Origin: Gerris lacustris
Taxonomy: Eukaryota; Arthropoda; Insecta; Hemiptera; Gerridae
Reading direction: 5' to 3'
Assembly (NCBI GenBank): GCA_951217055.1
Contig: OX578278.1
Coordinates: 29,959,105 to 30,023,104 of the forward strand
Length of the DNA: 64,000 bases
Both the position numbers and the translations under genes were made by a program. This document shows, one piece after another, positions 30,511 through 42,332 of this stretch. Under the pieces are notes generated by a model. The model had not been told where the DNA came from. It did not search any database and was given only the letters and a program-made list of their open reading frames with translations. Position 1 is the stretch's first letter. Each line of letters begins with the position of its first letter.

Positions 30511-30580
30511 CTTGCCATGTATGGACCAAAGGTTACGAGTGAAGGAGTTGTTCGTGAATGGGTTCGTTTATTTACGAAAA
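30511..30580 (+). pseudogene. Separate mariner transposase fragment
   Basis: It encodes LAMYGPKVTSEGVVREWVRL plus FTK in one intact frame. This is the mariner helix-turn-helix stretch YGP.V.SEG.VR.WVR.F. It matches the same stretch of the deleted mariner about 800 bases upstream (29697-29756) but keeps the GVVREW residues that the upstream copy lost, so it is not a simple copy of it. I saw no inverted ends around it. Confidence 0.8.
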
Positions 30581-31236
30581 TACCAATCATTCTCTTTAAC
30601 TATAAACACATCATTATTAACTATTTTCTTAATATCCAATATTTTATGCAATTCACTCGCTTTAAAGATAAAGCTACGTGATTCCCAGTTGAAAAGGCTA
30701 AACCGTCAACTTCACATCTTGCCTTCTAGAAAATCAAATTTCATTAAAACCTTGTAATACGAGTTACCTTATTATCTTATAATGACGGAATCTTAGAGAA
30801 ACGTATTGATCTTAAACTAGAGAAGTAGAAAGCGAGATTTTCTTAGAGAGCTGTGAACATCTGTCAAGTCACTACGGTCTAATTTAAGTTTAGTGAGGAG
30901 TTTTTGAATCAGAAACTATAGACAATTAAATAGAAACATGGCTTAGTTGTATTGTGTTATCAGTTCCTCACTACTATTCCATTCTCTATTTAACTGCAAC
31001 TATTATGTAACCTATTTGATTCAATTGAAGCTGATGCGCAGTTAAAAGTAGAAATTGAATTAAAAATAATTGTAACGTGATGCTGCTACAGCTTAATCAG
31101 CTCTTGTTTTTGTTAGTGTGTTTTGTCCACTTTATACTTGGTAAATGAGGAAATGAAAATTCAACTCGTTGCAGTCATTTTGCTTATTACTTGCGTATCA
31201 CAACTATGTCATAGTGTTTATATTGGTTGCTAGTGA

Positions 31237-31422
31237 TGGTGGGCTTATCACGACAGAAATTTATCCATTGCGCACGCCTTTGACGATCCATCGGACGGTA
31301 CTCTGCTTGGTTAAAACAAACCTTTACTTATGGAAGCAGACGATAATCAGAACGAATTCGAGCCATCCACTATTAACGAAAGAACACCTCTATTTGCATT
31401 GTCCAATAATAATATGCTCTAA
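31237..31422 (+). pseudogene. Decayed coding-like fragment, related to 61850-62049
   Basis: One frame gives YHDRNLSIAHAFDDPSDGTL, then LG, an in-frame stop, and NKPLLMEADDNQNEFEPST, ending at a stop at 31420-31422. The part before and just after the internal stop matches the fragment at 61943-62032 at the protein level (R.LS.A.A.D.P.DG.LL...NKP) and at the DNA level. The acidic tail after the stop has ordinary protein-like composition. The parent family is not recognised; it could be a transposon ORF or a duplicated host exon. Confidence 0.3.
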
Positions 31423-32103
31423 GAAGTAACACAACCGCGTGGAGAACACCTGGCTTTTTTTTAAGCGTTGGAGGAAACAACGACCTTTAAAGTAGGACTA
31501 AGCAACAACCTGCGGGCAAAAAAAAAACTTTTTTCTTCTTTTCCATGGAGTGAAGTCTAGACATTTTAATATTTATCTGTCTTCAGATCACGTAGCCAAG
31601 AATTATCACTCGGTTCCCGAACTAGCTTGACCTTAACCACCATTTCCCAGTCGTTACAATTACTTCTCTTCGTAATCTTCTCTTTTCTTCTTGCTTTTCT
31701 CGGTAGTAACGAGTTGAAAATAACAAGCGGAAACATTTCATTGCAGTTCTTTTCTTCAAAAGATATTACTAATTTGTACTGTGAAATGTTTCTTTCGTCA
31801 TTTTGACTTTCTTACGAAATGAATGATTGTTGTCCGAGATTTACGACTTTGAAAAAAGAATAAGGAAAAATATGAGGAAATTACAAGAAAAATTAAGCGA
31901 GTATAAGATGGAAGATTTGAGCTGGTTGACAAGCTGTTCCTTCCTCTCCTGTATAATTATCTTGCTGTGAAAGTTCTCCAGTTAATGCGCTTCGTAATTA
32001 GATCAACTCCAAGAATAGTGAAACCGATACAACTAAGAATTAGACACCTACCATTTTTTCTTATCAATTGTTTAGAAAAGGAGAAATTGTAGTATATAAT
32101 TTT

Positions 32104-32290
<187 letters not shown>

Positions 32291-32711
32291 TAAATATACA
32301 TTATAGTTTATGTAATAAGGAGTGTTTGTTTATACACTATACAAATCTACAGTTTTATTCCAAGATTAATGAAATTTTGCACATATGATTTCAAAAAACC
32401 ACCAAAATTGTGGATCTTTTAATTTTCGATAGGCCTTTCATATAAAGAAGAGTGCCTGTGAGGTCTTTTAAATCTATAGTTTTATCTATAGTTTTATTCC
32501 GAGCTCTACGCTCCCTAAAAGAACCACCTCTATCACACAGGCAAGGCCGGGTACTCCACCTAGTATTTGTATAAAAATAAATATTTTTGATAATAGTATG
32601 AAGAAGTAATTAATTAATTAATCATATTGGGTAACTTTAAGAGTTTCTCATTAAAATAGCTGTAAGTTGGAGATTTTAATTCATTTTTCGTAGAACATTT
32701 TAAAGACCTCC
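32291..32711. other. No gene seen
   Basis: An internal duplication, TCTATAGTTTTAT twice near 32472-32500; otherwise featureless. Confidence 0.5.
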
Positions 32712-33210
32712 TTTACAAAATATTTTTGTCTCCGATTTCAAAAATTCCTACTCAATAATCAGTTTCAGCCATAAGGGAACATTCTTTTGTTATCTGTCGG
32801 TCTTTCTGTCACCATTTTTGCGAACCACCTTATCTTATTAAAAACTACTTGTACAATTTTAATGAAATTAGGATTGGTAGGTCATAATTGGTTCATTGTT
32901 AATCCCATATTCTTTGCAACTTTCTGCGCTCATTACCTCAGCGGAACACAAAAAGGTGTTTTTGTGTTTCCGCAAAATCATGTTTTATTAATAACACTAC
33001 CTTTAAATGTACCTACTTATCCGATTTTTAAGAAATGTGGATGGTTTGTTGACAGTAGACCACCATATTGATTTTAACCTTCTGCGCTCATTTAATATTG
33101 ATTAAAAATAAGTGTGATGCACCAGGAATCGAATGAGATCCAAATATCATTTGAGAATTCGTCCAATAATAGGACGCGAGGAAGTTATGTGCCACACTAA
33201 TTGGCAGACT
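32712..33210 (+). repeat. Family A copy, degenerate, with right TIR-like end
   Basis: TTGTCTCCGATTTCAAAAAT, AGTTTCAGCCATAAGGGAAC, GCGAACCACCTTATC, CAATTTTAATGAAATTAGGA and CTTCTGCGCTCATT. It ends with AATAGGACGCGAGGAAGTTA, TGTGCCACACTAATTGGCAG and ACT. Confidence 0.65.
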
Positions 33211-34558
33211 ATTTTGATTTGTATGTTGTACAGTGTATTGTTTATCTAAAGGGGTGTTAATTGTAAATTATCGTGTTTGGGAAATGAGGAGATATTGTGC
33301 GAGTAGTATGAAAGGCGGTTATTAAAAGGTTGGAAATTGATAGTGAGTATATCATTAGATAGATGTTTCTGGTAATGACGGTGTTGTGTTTGCTCTTCTG
33401 TAGCCTTGACGTATCTTTCCGCGAGGTATTTTGAAATTGTTTTTGTGCCAGAGGTTGGTCGGACGTAGACTCGCGGCGTGGAGGCTCAATTAGCAGCGTG
33501 CCAGCAAACCCTTTCTCACGGCTCCTTTAAACTTAAAGGTGTTTTTAATGAAATTCCTCAGGACCATGCCCCGGCTTTCCACGCTTTCCCACTGATATTT
33601 ATTGGAACGGGTTCCCCTAAGGCACCGCGCCAAACTTTTCCGCCAAACCGGTTTCCGCAAACAAATGGGATTTGAACCTTCCTGCCTTTCACCCTTCTCG
33701 TTCTCTACAGAAAATCTTTTAATTAGGAAATTAAAGAAAATTCAATTTTCACCTGAAGATTTTCCACCTGCCTCCTCCAACCCCCCCCCCCCCCCTCCCT
33801 CTACTAATATTATTATTATTAAGAAAGAGGGAAAATGAAGCGACAAACAGAGATTTCTCTCCGGTCTCTCGGTATTCTACAAATTTTATAATTTTCTCTT
33901 GGACTTTCTTCGGATGTTGAGTCGAGTCCTTTTTGCAAATTTAACAAAATAAACAGGTAACACTGGTTGTGAGTATTTTTAGCAGATTATTAACACTGTT
34001 TATGTAAGTCAAAACGATGTTTTTGTTGTTGGGACTCTGGTTTTATTCATTATTAAAATTATAATTACAAAACAAAATTATCTAGGAACTGTTTGTACAA
34101 AAGTATAGATCCGGGAAATTGTATCGTCGTCGGGGAATTGTATTATATTTTCAATATTTAATATATGTATCTGCATATAAATATATAGATATATGTATAT
34201 AAATATATAATTTATATTACATGTCCTTTTTAATTGATAGATACTCCTCCTAAATATAAAGTTACTTACTCTAAATTCTATTACTGAAATTAAATTTAGC
34301 ATATTAAATAAACACTACTACATTAAGAATTAGAAATGATTTTCATTAAATCTAATAACTGCTACATTAATGTTATTATAATTATTAGTGAACTTTTACT
34401 GCAGTATAAAGATATATGTAATTATAAATGGCATATTAGCAGAAAGTCGAGACTATACATTCGTATTATTAATATTAATATTATTATTTTGGAATTTTCT
34501 TTTTTATTTCTTATTTCTTTCTTCTTTCTTTGTTCTTTCTTTCTTTCTCTGGTCTTAT
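33211..34558. other. No gene seen; polyC
   Basis: GC-richer block 33450-33720 ending near C15 at 33781; TTTC-rich tract 34500-34550. Confidence 0.5.
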
Positions 34559-34858
34559 ATTACTTTGCTTGGTAAGTTTCATTACCCCAATTTTGAACGG
34601 AAACTCACGTTTCCGTTACCCCAATTTTGAACCACTTCCCGTCTTTCAATCTTCCCCAAATTGTGCACATGGAAACAATTAAGGTGAAGAATACAGAAAT
34701 AAACAAAAAAAAAAAAAAAAAAATGGTTTCATTACTTTGCTTTGTAAGTTTCATCGCGCACCTATTACCTCAATTTTGAACCACTTCCCGCCTTTTAATC
34801 TTCCCCAAATGTTGCACATGGAAACAATTTAGGTAAAGAATACAGAAAAAAAAAAAAA
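34559..34858 (+). repeat. Tandem duplication of a ~150-base unit
   Basis: Both halves read TTTGTAAGTTTCAT-like, then TTTTGAACCACTTCCCG, AATCTTCCCCAAAT, GCACATGGAAACAATT, AGGTAAAGAATACAGAAA and an A tract. The first half is longer because CAATTTTGAAC occurs twice in it. GAACCACTTCCCGAC also occurs at 42133. Confidence 0.85.
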
Positions 34859-34895
34859 TGTTTAAAATAAGACCAGTTTTTTTAAAAATATTTTT

Positions 34896-35426
34896 TTTTC
34901 CGTGGTAGGCTGTGAAATAGTAACTTTAGAGCCTAAAAAACATAGCTAAAATCCATTTTTTCATTACGTGGACTTAAAAAATCTTTTCATTACTCCTAGC
35001 TGTAAAGAAAAAATCTTTTACGTCCTAGGAACTAAAAGATTTTTTATGTCCGGCGGGTAGTTGTCAAAACTTCCGTTAGTACCGCTGCAGTCTTTGTAGA
35101 AATGCTTCTAGTACGATTAAAATCCGCTAGATGTCAATGCGTTTTACTTATCTTTTCTTATAGTGTAACCTCTTTTTAAGGTTCCTTTTTTTAAGTCTTA
35201 GTATGTACTAATATTTCTAATTATTATATATTGATTAGTGATTAATATTTAATGTTTTTTCATTGTCTGCTACCTCGGAAAAAATAGCATATGCTACGCG
35301 ACTGTGAAGTGTTTTTTCTTTACCTTGGCAATATTTACTGTCTCGCTTCGCTCGACAGTAAATGTAATTGCCGCGGTAAAGAAAAAACTCACTTCACAGC
35401 CTAGTAACATAATATACTATTTTTTT
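34896..35426 (+). mobile_element. Family D foldback MITE-like element, copy 1
   Basis: It is 531 bp and matches 39155-39685 in reverse complement with about 17 differences by eye (about 97%). It starts TTTTTCCGTGGTAGGCTGTG and ends CACAGCCTAGTAACATAATA plus TACTATTTTT, so AGGCTGTGAA forms short inverted ends. The right 147 bases fold on themselves: an arm of ~65 bases, a short loop near CGCTTCGCTC, and a second arm rich in TTTACCNNGGCAAT. A second small palindrome lies near 35008-35052 (AAGAAAAAATCTTTT / AAAAGATTTTTT). There is no coding sequence. Confidence 0.88.
35280..35426 (+). repeat. Long hairpin inside family D copy 1
   Basis: The left arm reads AAAAATAGCATATGCTACGC, then GACTGTGAAGTGTTTTTTCT and TTACCTTGGCAATATTTACT. 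The loop is CTCGCTTCGCTCG. The right arm is the inverse: ACAGTAAATGTAATTGCCGC, GGTAAAGAAAAAACTCACTT, CACAGCC. Pairing is imperfect but runs about 65 bases, enough to stall polymerase or feed small-RNA processing if transcribed. Confidence 0.8.
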
Positions 35427-35463
35427 ATTAATTATTATTACTTCTTTCTTTGTTCTTTTTTTT

Positions 35464-35870
35464 AGCTTACCGAAGGTAACGGAAGCTGTGTGATCGTTCT
35501 GAAGAACGAAAAAGTTTTAGGTCTCCGATTTCAAAAATTCCAAGACAGAAATCCGTTTCAGACATCAGGGAACATTTTTGGTTGCGTGTCTGTCTGTCGG
35601 TCTGTCGATTTTTTTACATAAATAAAAGTATCAATTTAGCAAAAGTTAATGAGCGCAGACGGTTCAAATAAATCTTGGGCTATCTCCAGGCTACTTTAGA
35701 TAAACTATAAAAGTTTCATTTGATTTCATAAAAGTACCTTTGAAGCTATAGGTGTAAATAAATGTATGTTTGTGAGCATGTGGAAGAGAAACAAATGAGC
35801 GCAGAAGGTTGAAACTTATATGGGACCAATTTTAAGGTGTAGTTTTTAAGATATGTTGGTTCGCAGAAAT
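35464..35870 (+). repeat. Family A copy joined to an inverted partial copy
   Basis: The plus-strand core (AGCTTACCGAAGGTAACGGA, GACAGAAATCCGTTTCAGAC, GCGTGTCTGTCTGTCGG) stops near 35610. From 35640 the sequence follows the minus strand of the same family (AATGAGCGCAGACGG; AATGAGCGCAGAAGGTTGAA; GATATGTTGGTTCGCAG). It is a head-to-tail mosaic. Confidence 0.6.
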
Positions 35871-36410
35871 CACGTGATTTTTTTGCATGAATCTTATTAT
35901 GATTAAGTTGTCTTAATAAGTGAAGTGATTGAATGTAAACCGTTAAAACCTGCAAGTAATCTGTCCAGTTCAAAAGGTCATCATATAAATTATTACTGGT
36001 CTACTAAAGTATTTAAATAATTAAATAATATTCTTATAATAAATATAATAGTTGATTAAAAATTAAAACGAACTTGAAGGAGATTTTATTATTATGATTT
36101 AATAAAATAATAAGAGTTCTACGTAAAATGACTTTTTATTTTACAAATTTAAAACGTATTATACAAGACCTGTTTTCCCTTAAAGTCCGAATTCTATAAT
36201 TCATTCAGTTTTTTCCGAATACAATGTTAATTTAATTTTCTTTTTGCTTTAAAAGAATGTAATAAAAATTTGATAGATATATACTTTATTATTTTTTTTT
36301 TCTTTGAAAGTTCTTCAACCAACCGTTATTATTTAAGTTACATTAGCAACCTCAATCGATTCTTTATGTATAACTTGCTTTTATAATATCCATTCTATTT
36401 TATTAATATT

Positions 36411-36524
<114 letters not shown>

Positions 36525-37199
36525 CACGTAAATTTGTGCTCTTTGTGACTGTTATTACAACATGCAAAGGTGGAACGTGCTACCCCCTCACTTGCTAAGC
36601 AAGTCAAATTCAGAAAGAAAAAAATCAAAGGGAAATATATATATTGTTGTAACTCGACGAAATGAATCTTTTACTGATTATTCCCGTTCTATTTGAAACA
36701 ATTTTTTTCTTCTTGTCCTTGTGAAATATTCGTCTCCATTTCTTGACTTCTTATTTATTATTATCATTTCATTTCAATATTATTTTTTCCCTTGAGATTT
36801 TTTTATACTTATCCTTCATCTCGACTGTCTCTCGGATTATTCTTTATTTACTTAATACTTCTGTTTCTTTTTTTTCTTCCTCTAGATTGAGAAAATGTTA
36901 AAGCCTAGATATATATTCCTCCTTGTTTTATTTTATTTTACAAATGTATCGGAAAATTAGGCTGAATCAGTATATACAGATGTGTAAAGGTATTTATTAA
37001 TTGTTTATGAACATTATTCTTTATTCTTAAAGAAAACATTAATTCCGATTGTTTTCCCCAATCTTACATCTTTCTGGTACGGCCTCCATACATCTTTCGT
37101 TCTTTTAAGGAATGTCATACTGCATCTAGGTCAGAAGCGGAGAAAAATATTGAAAAACATTTTTCAGAATAAAGTTGTTTTTAAAAAATGTGTGTCTAT

Positions 37200-37315
37200 C
37201 GGCTAAGCAGATGCGTGGAGCCTACAATATTACGTGCGCTACCCCCAAAATTTCTAAAAAAAAAAAAACACCCTTTCTCGAAAACGAGAACAAACCAAGC
37301 TAACGATTTTGATTT
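37200..37315 (-). repeat. Family B fragment, degenerate
   Basis: CAGATGCGTGGAGCCTA, TACGTGCGCTACCCCCAAA and CTCGAAAACGAGAAC resemble the minus strand of family B middle modules. Confidence 0.4.
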
Positions 37316-39154
37316 TTAAAAAATCAGTTATTAATCTTTTTCCCTTCTCTTCAACATGTTTTAAGAATTTTAATTTTTTGTTATAAATTATATTTTCTTA
37401 AGCTATCAATTTTTATATTTTTAACAACACTTTAAGTTTTACTTTAGCTTTGTGTTATTTTTTTACTACGTTTTTATTAGCTTGCTTTCTTGTTTATTTG
37501 TTTGTTGGTCCAGTATAAATTTTGCTAACTTCCAGAGTAGCTAGACATTTGAAACTTTTAGAATAGATCGGAACACGATGACAATGCATTATTTTAATTC
37601 TTTTAGCCATCTATCAGCAGAATAAATTCGTTTTCAGTAAATTTTGCTGTATGGAAAGTTAGTTCGGAAAAAATCCGCAAGTAATGAAAGTTAGTTCGGA
37701 AGAAATCCGCAAGTTATTTTATTTGTTTTGACATGACCTATATTTACGATCACCAAGTATAGAGACTAAATAGAGGTGTCATGATATAGGCCGGAGGGAG
37801 TGGAGAGTGGCACCAGGTTCCCCCTCCCCTAGAATACAAACAAGCTATAAAATAGAAGACTTTTCTCAGGGTAAAAGGTAGTGTTATTGTGTTCTGACAG
37901 GAGACAGGTATTTAAGTTGTGTTTATATTATAATTTGAAAACTGACAACTTTGGCAACCAGAACGAAGGTTTCAATCTTTGTATTCTAGTGGTGGGGATA
38001 GCCCTGAAAAAATTGTGCCATCTACCTCTAATCTAATCCTCTTTATCTAATCTATTTAGTCTCTATACTCGGTGTTTTTTGCATCTGTATTTCTTTACTT
38101 GTACCCATTTTTCTTCTCTTACCGTCGACAATACGGGGGCATATCGATGGCACGGTTTAGATTCGGTGTTGTAGAGATTCGTTGTACAAAGATTTGTCCT
38201 TTTATAGGTTTAAGAACAGCTGTCTACTGTCTAGTTGGTTGTCATTTATATGAAGTAAATAGATTCGGAACTTTTTTTACATTATATGGTATAACAATAA
38301 CAATTATATTATAAACACTACATAATATGCTTCAATAGAAAATTTAAAAACGTAGTGTAAACGTGTGTTCTTTTTATCTTCAATTATTTAGTTTTAGTCC
38401 CGTTCAACAACAGCCTAGGTCATTACAGGATGGGGGTTATCCGGCCACTTTACTCATCAACACGATGAGATCATTAGTGTGAAACATGTCTCACCTCTTT
38501 GTGTTATTATTACTTTTTTTGCTTTCTTTTCTTTTTTTACCATGTTTTATAAATCACTGTTAATCGTTTTAGTGATAACTATAATCGTAATAATTTTACG
38601 TTTTAAATTTTTTGTGATCAATGTCTGCTTTATTTTTACTTAGGTGTTTAGATGCTTGTTAAATTAAAATTAGCAATTTTCTGAATGAGGCATAAATCAG
38701 ACGTGGCCTCAATTATATTACTAATTTGATGGGGTTACTTTTTTGGTAGGCGGTCTGAAATTTTGTTATTTTCTCCCCTTCTCATTCCAACTCCTATGCG
38801 ACTAATGATAGTGATGTTTTATTCCTCATTCAGAAACTGGCCAATTGTAAAGCAAGTAAGAGTATGCTCATGCAAGTAAGAATAAAGTGGAGAGGTGGGG
38901 GGAATATCGGATTAGGGGGTTGTACGGGTGGGAAATACACATGGAATAGCTAAAATCCTTTGCAATGGTTGTACAAACTTCAAATAATAATAATATCTTT
39001 ATTTGTTTTTAAAACTCTACAGTTATATATGTACAAAGGAACCTTATTAGTACAACAAAACCACAAAAGTTTATTAAGAAGCTCAGTATTTCCTGTTCAT
39101 GAAGTACACAAAAACAGTTTATATTGTTCAGTATTCTAGCAAACAAAAGGTTAG
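37316..39154. other. No gene seen
   Basis: An unassigned 80-codon frame at 38072-38314. The motif ATTAGTGTGAAACATGTCTC at 38473 resembles the 98-bp repeat start and 48918. Confidence 0.45.
37655..37717 (+). repeat. ~35-base tandem duplication
   Basis: GAAAGTTAGTTCGGAARAAA plus TCCGCAAGT occurs twice. Confidence 0.9.
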
Positions 39155-39685
39155 AAAAATAGTATATTATGTTACAAGGCTGTGAAGTGAGTTTTTTCTT
39201 TACCGCGGCAATTACATTTACTGTAGAGCGAAGCGAGACAGAAAATATTGCCAAGGTAAAGAAAAAACACTTCAAAGTCGCGTAGCATATGCTATTTTTT
39301 CCGAGGTAGCAGACAATGAAAAAACATTAAATATTAATCACTAATCAATATATAATAATAACAAATATTAGTACATACTTAAGACTTAAAAAAAGAAACC
39401 TTAAAATGAGGTTACACTATAAGAAAAGATAAATAAAACGCATTGACATCTAGCGGATTTTTATCGTACTAGAAGCATTTCTACAAAGACTGCAGCACTA
39501 CTAACGGAAGTTTTGACAACTACCCGCCGTAAAGAAAAAATCTTTTAGTGCCTAGGACGTAAAAGATTTTTTCTTTACAGCTAGGAGTAATGAAAAGATT
39601 TTTTAAGTCCACGTAATGAAAAAATGGATTTTAGCTATGTTTTTTAGGCTCTAAAGTTACTATTTCACAGCCTACCACGGAAAAA
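39155..39685 (-). mobile_element. Family D foldback MITE-like element, copy 2 (inverted)
   Basis: Reverse-complement copy of 34896-35426, also 531 bp. The hairpin part is at 39155-39301 (GAGCGAAGCGAGACAG loop region) and the other end is CTATTTCACAGCCTACCACG plus GAAAAA. The equal length and high identity show both copies are recent. Together they form an inverted pair 3.7 kb apart. Confidence 0.88.
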
Positions 39686-40045
39686 GTTAATTTTCATTGG
39701 GAGTGCTTACAGTTCCAGCGGACACACGTAAAGGCAGACTTAGTTTAAGGAAGTAGTATGGAATGAGTTGTTGGAATGAGTTTACATAAGAGAATAGGTT
39801 GACCCCTCAAGTAAATTAAAACCAGGATATTTAATTAGGCTTAAGTTGGTGAAGCCGTTTAGAATCATCTTACATTGAACTAAACCAGTCCTTTCTCTAA
39901 TCTGAATTCTATTTGTACTCTTAACTGTTCGATAACATTAAAGTTATATACACTCAAATTTAAACCTAGATTAAATTAGAAAAATCTATCCTATACGACC
40001 CTTATACTAAATTTTCTTATATTTGGGTACATAATTCTGGAGAGG

Positions 40046-40219
40046 TCAATTCGATGTAATTTACTTTAATCTCAGTAAGGCATTCGATATAGTAGACCAT
40101 GGGGTTGGTGCTAAATAAACTCTGTTGTAATGGTTTTCCACAGGAAAACCATTGGATCCAACCACAGGAAAAATATACAGAAATTAGAAATTAAACATGC
40201 GCATTCGCAATTCGGAAAA

Positions 40220-40259
<40 letters not shown>

Positions 40260-41365
40260 TTTTCTAGTGGGGTATTAAATGAAAGCTGCTGAAGAGTAGG
40301 ATACAAATATATACATGTTTTTTTTAATTTTTGCATTCCTTATTGGTTTTATAAGTCAAAATATACCCAAAAAATATTCCCTGGTTATACCTTATGGTGG
40401 GGCGTTAAACATTTCCTGAAAAAATTTAATTTAGCTTGTCGTTATTAGCGATAAAAAACTTTGTGATCCCCCGGGGGATCGAACCAGGGACCCTTGAGGT
40501 CGAAGAAAAATAAGGATAATTATATAACGAGTATGCTTAATCATCTGTGAAACCCTAATAAGTACGTGGACGCGCCCTAATAAGTACTTCCCTGTGATTT
40601 TTCTCTAGGCATCTCTCTTATCGTAAATGCTTTGTCAAAATTTTTAACACTCTTTCCTCTCCCTTTTTTACCACTTCAGGCGTACATCGAGGTTCAAGAA
40701 TAAGTCCTCGACTTTTTAGCTAAATGATGGGTGTTAGTTCTGTTCTTACTTGTGATCATGATATCTTTGCTGACGATCTTAAGATCTGGAAGTAGATCAC
40801 TGCACCTGAATCTTGTATCGAACTTCAAAATAATATTAACGCCGTCAGCCGGTGGGCCACTGAAAATAATCTAGTTCTCAACTGTGATGAATCCAATACA
40901 GTCTCATTTATCCGATCCTCTAATCCTTTTAATTTCCAATACTCTTTGTGCAATAATCCTTTGTCCTATGTTACATCTGTGTGTGATCTCGGAATACCGG
41001 TGTAATATTTGACTCTAAAAGTCTAAACGTATCTTCGACAGTCATATTGAGTTACTTATTAATCCTTCTCTTCGTTCTTTTGGGTTTATTTGTTATATCT
41101 CTCGTGGTCTATCTGTTGATAGTTTTGTGTCCCTATACAAGTCTTGTCCGACATATCCTTGAGTATGCAGTACCTATCTGGAATAATCTAGGTGTAATGA
41201 AGTCTGATCGTTTTGAAGCTGTCTCGTTAGATCAGGCTATTTAAGATACTTCTATCGTCGTTACTATTACACTTATGAGCGTATGTGTTATAAACTTGGT
41301 TTATCATGACACGAAGTTATTTTCTTAGCTAAGTGCTTAAACGGCAGCGTTAACTGTTGAGAAAT
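40046..41365 (+). mobile_element. Non-LTR retrotransposon (jockey/CR1-like) reverse transcriptase remnant, split by an insertion
   Basis: Part one (40046-40184) encodes QFDVIYFNLSKAFDIVDHG, the RT block with the first catalytic Asp region (LSKAFD.VDH). Part two (40676-41365) starts with GVHRGSRISPRLF, then has VLTCDHDIFADDLKIWK with the FADD catalytic motif. It continues with NINAVSRWATENNLVLNCD, then SLVRHILEYAVPIWNNLGVM (thumb/connection region) and EVIFLAKCLNGSVNC. Stops and frameshifts are frequent. Both parts are in the same orientation and in the right order; a family C repeat sits between them. The endonuclease and ORF1 were not found. The clade call rests on ADDLKIW, the NAVSRW and W...N.L.LN pattern and LVR.ILEYA..IWN. 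Confidence 0.88.
40185..40625 (-). mobile_element. Family C tRNA-derived SINE-like element inserted in the LINE
   Basis: On the minus strand it has a Pol III B-box-like GGTTCGATCC (at about 40480). About 55 bases upstream is a tRNA-like GATTAAGCATACTCGTTATA. A body shared with 1250-1930 follows (TGGTGGGGCG, GTATTAAATGAAAGCTGCTG and TGCGCAATTCG on the plus strand). A run of about 29 T on the plus strand (40225-40253) is an A tract on the minus strand. It interrupts the RT between GFPQ and the GVHRG block, so it entered after the LINE. Confidence 0.65.
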
Positions 41366-41559
41366 CAGGAGGCAAGTAGTAGTAGTACTTCCTGAAGGTC
41401 GTTGAGCTAGTAGATTTTTTATATATAGGTCTTAAAAACCTACTCTCACTCCTACCAACTTTTAGTTTACGAATTTGAACACTGAATATTGCCACCGCTC
41501 TTTCCTTTCGTTATATATATTTTACATAGCCTTATCGACATTATTTACAATAATGTTGA

Positions 41560-41656
41560 TATAATATAACAATTAAGTAATATATCAATTATGTTAATTT
41601 AACAATAAAGTACATGATAGGATGCGAGGAAGCTGTGCCACACTAATTGGCAGTCT
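41560..41656 (+). repeat. Family A right end
   Basis: Shares AATTTAACAATAAAGTACAT, GATAGGATGCGAGGAAGCT and GTGCCACACTAATTGGCAGT with 7690-7755. No core is attached. Confidence 0.7.
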
Positions 41657-41689
41657 ATTTTTTATTTTCATACATAAGTAGAATGGGGA

Positions 41690-41790
41690 AAAAAAGAAAT
41701 GTTATTTCATAATTTAATAACGTATATGCTTAATAATCTACGAAACCCTAAAAATTACTTGGATGCATGTACTTCCCTGGGATGTTTGTT
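41690..41790 (-). repeat. Family C head fragment
   Basis: Contains TAATAACGTATATGCTTAAT, CTACGAAACCCTAAAAATTA and TGTACTTCCCTGGGATG, matching the head modules at 1845-1910 and 40535-40610. The body and B box are missing. It sits about 30 bases downstream of a family A end. Confidence 0.6.
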
Positions 41791-42332
41791 TACTGCCTTT
41801 CATGTATCCTGCTTGTGGCCTTTTGCTGTTTATGTGCATGTAAAATAAAAATAATAATAATAATAATACTTGGTTCAGTGTTTTCAATTTAGTCTTTCGA
41901 GTTTTCGTGGTTACCTTTAATTATTATTTAACATTCTATCAAAATTTACCATAACAATAAGTTCTTCCTGGTTGGGGAATCATAACATCTGCGTTTTATC
42001 TGGAACTAGAGTTTTAATAGACACTTTCTGGAAGAAAGTACAATAATCTGTCATTAGTTTAACAGAATCGTTTGTGTTGGCCGATAAAATTATACAGAGA
42101 AATTTTGAGAAATAAATTTAATTTCAGAAATTTGAACCACTTCCCGACTTCTCTAAAATGCTGAAACTTACACACAGATTATGTATTTCCCATGACAATA
42201 CAATATTCTGTCATTAGTTGATTAATTGATTTAGTGAAACATTTCGAGAGAAATTATTGAATTAAGAATATCTATAATAGCTTGTTTTCGAGTTTGTTTG
42301 TATAAGCCTCTCTCCCTGATTTCAACCTCTTA

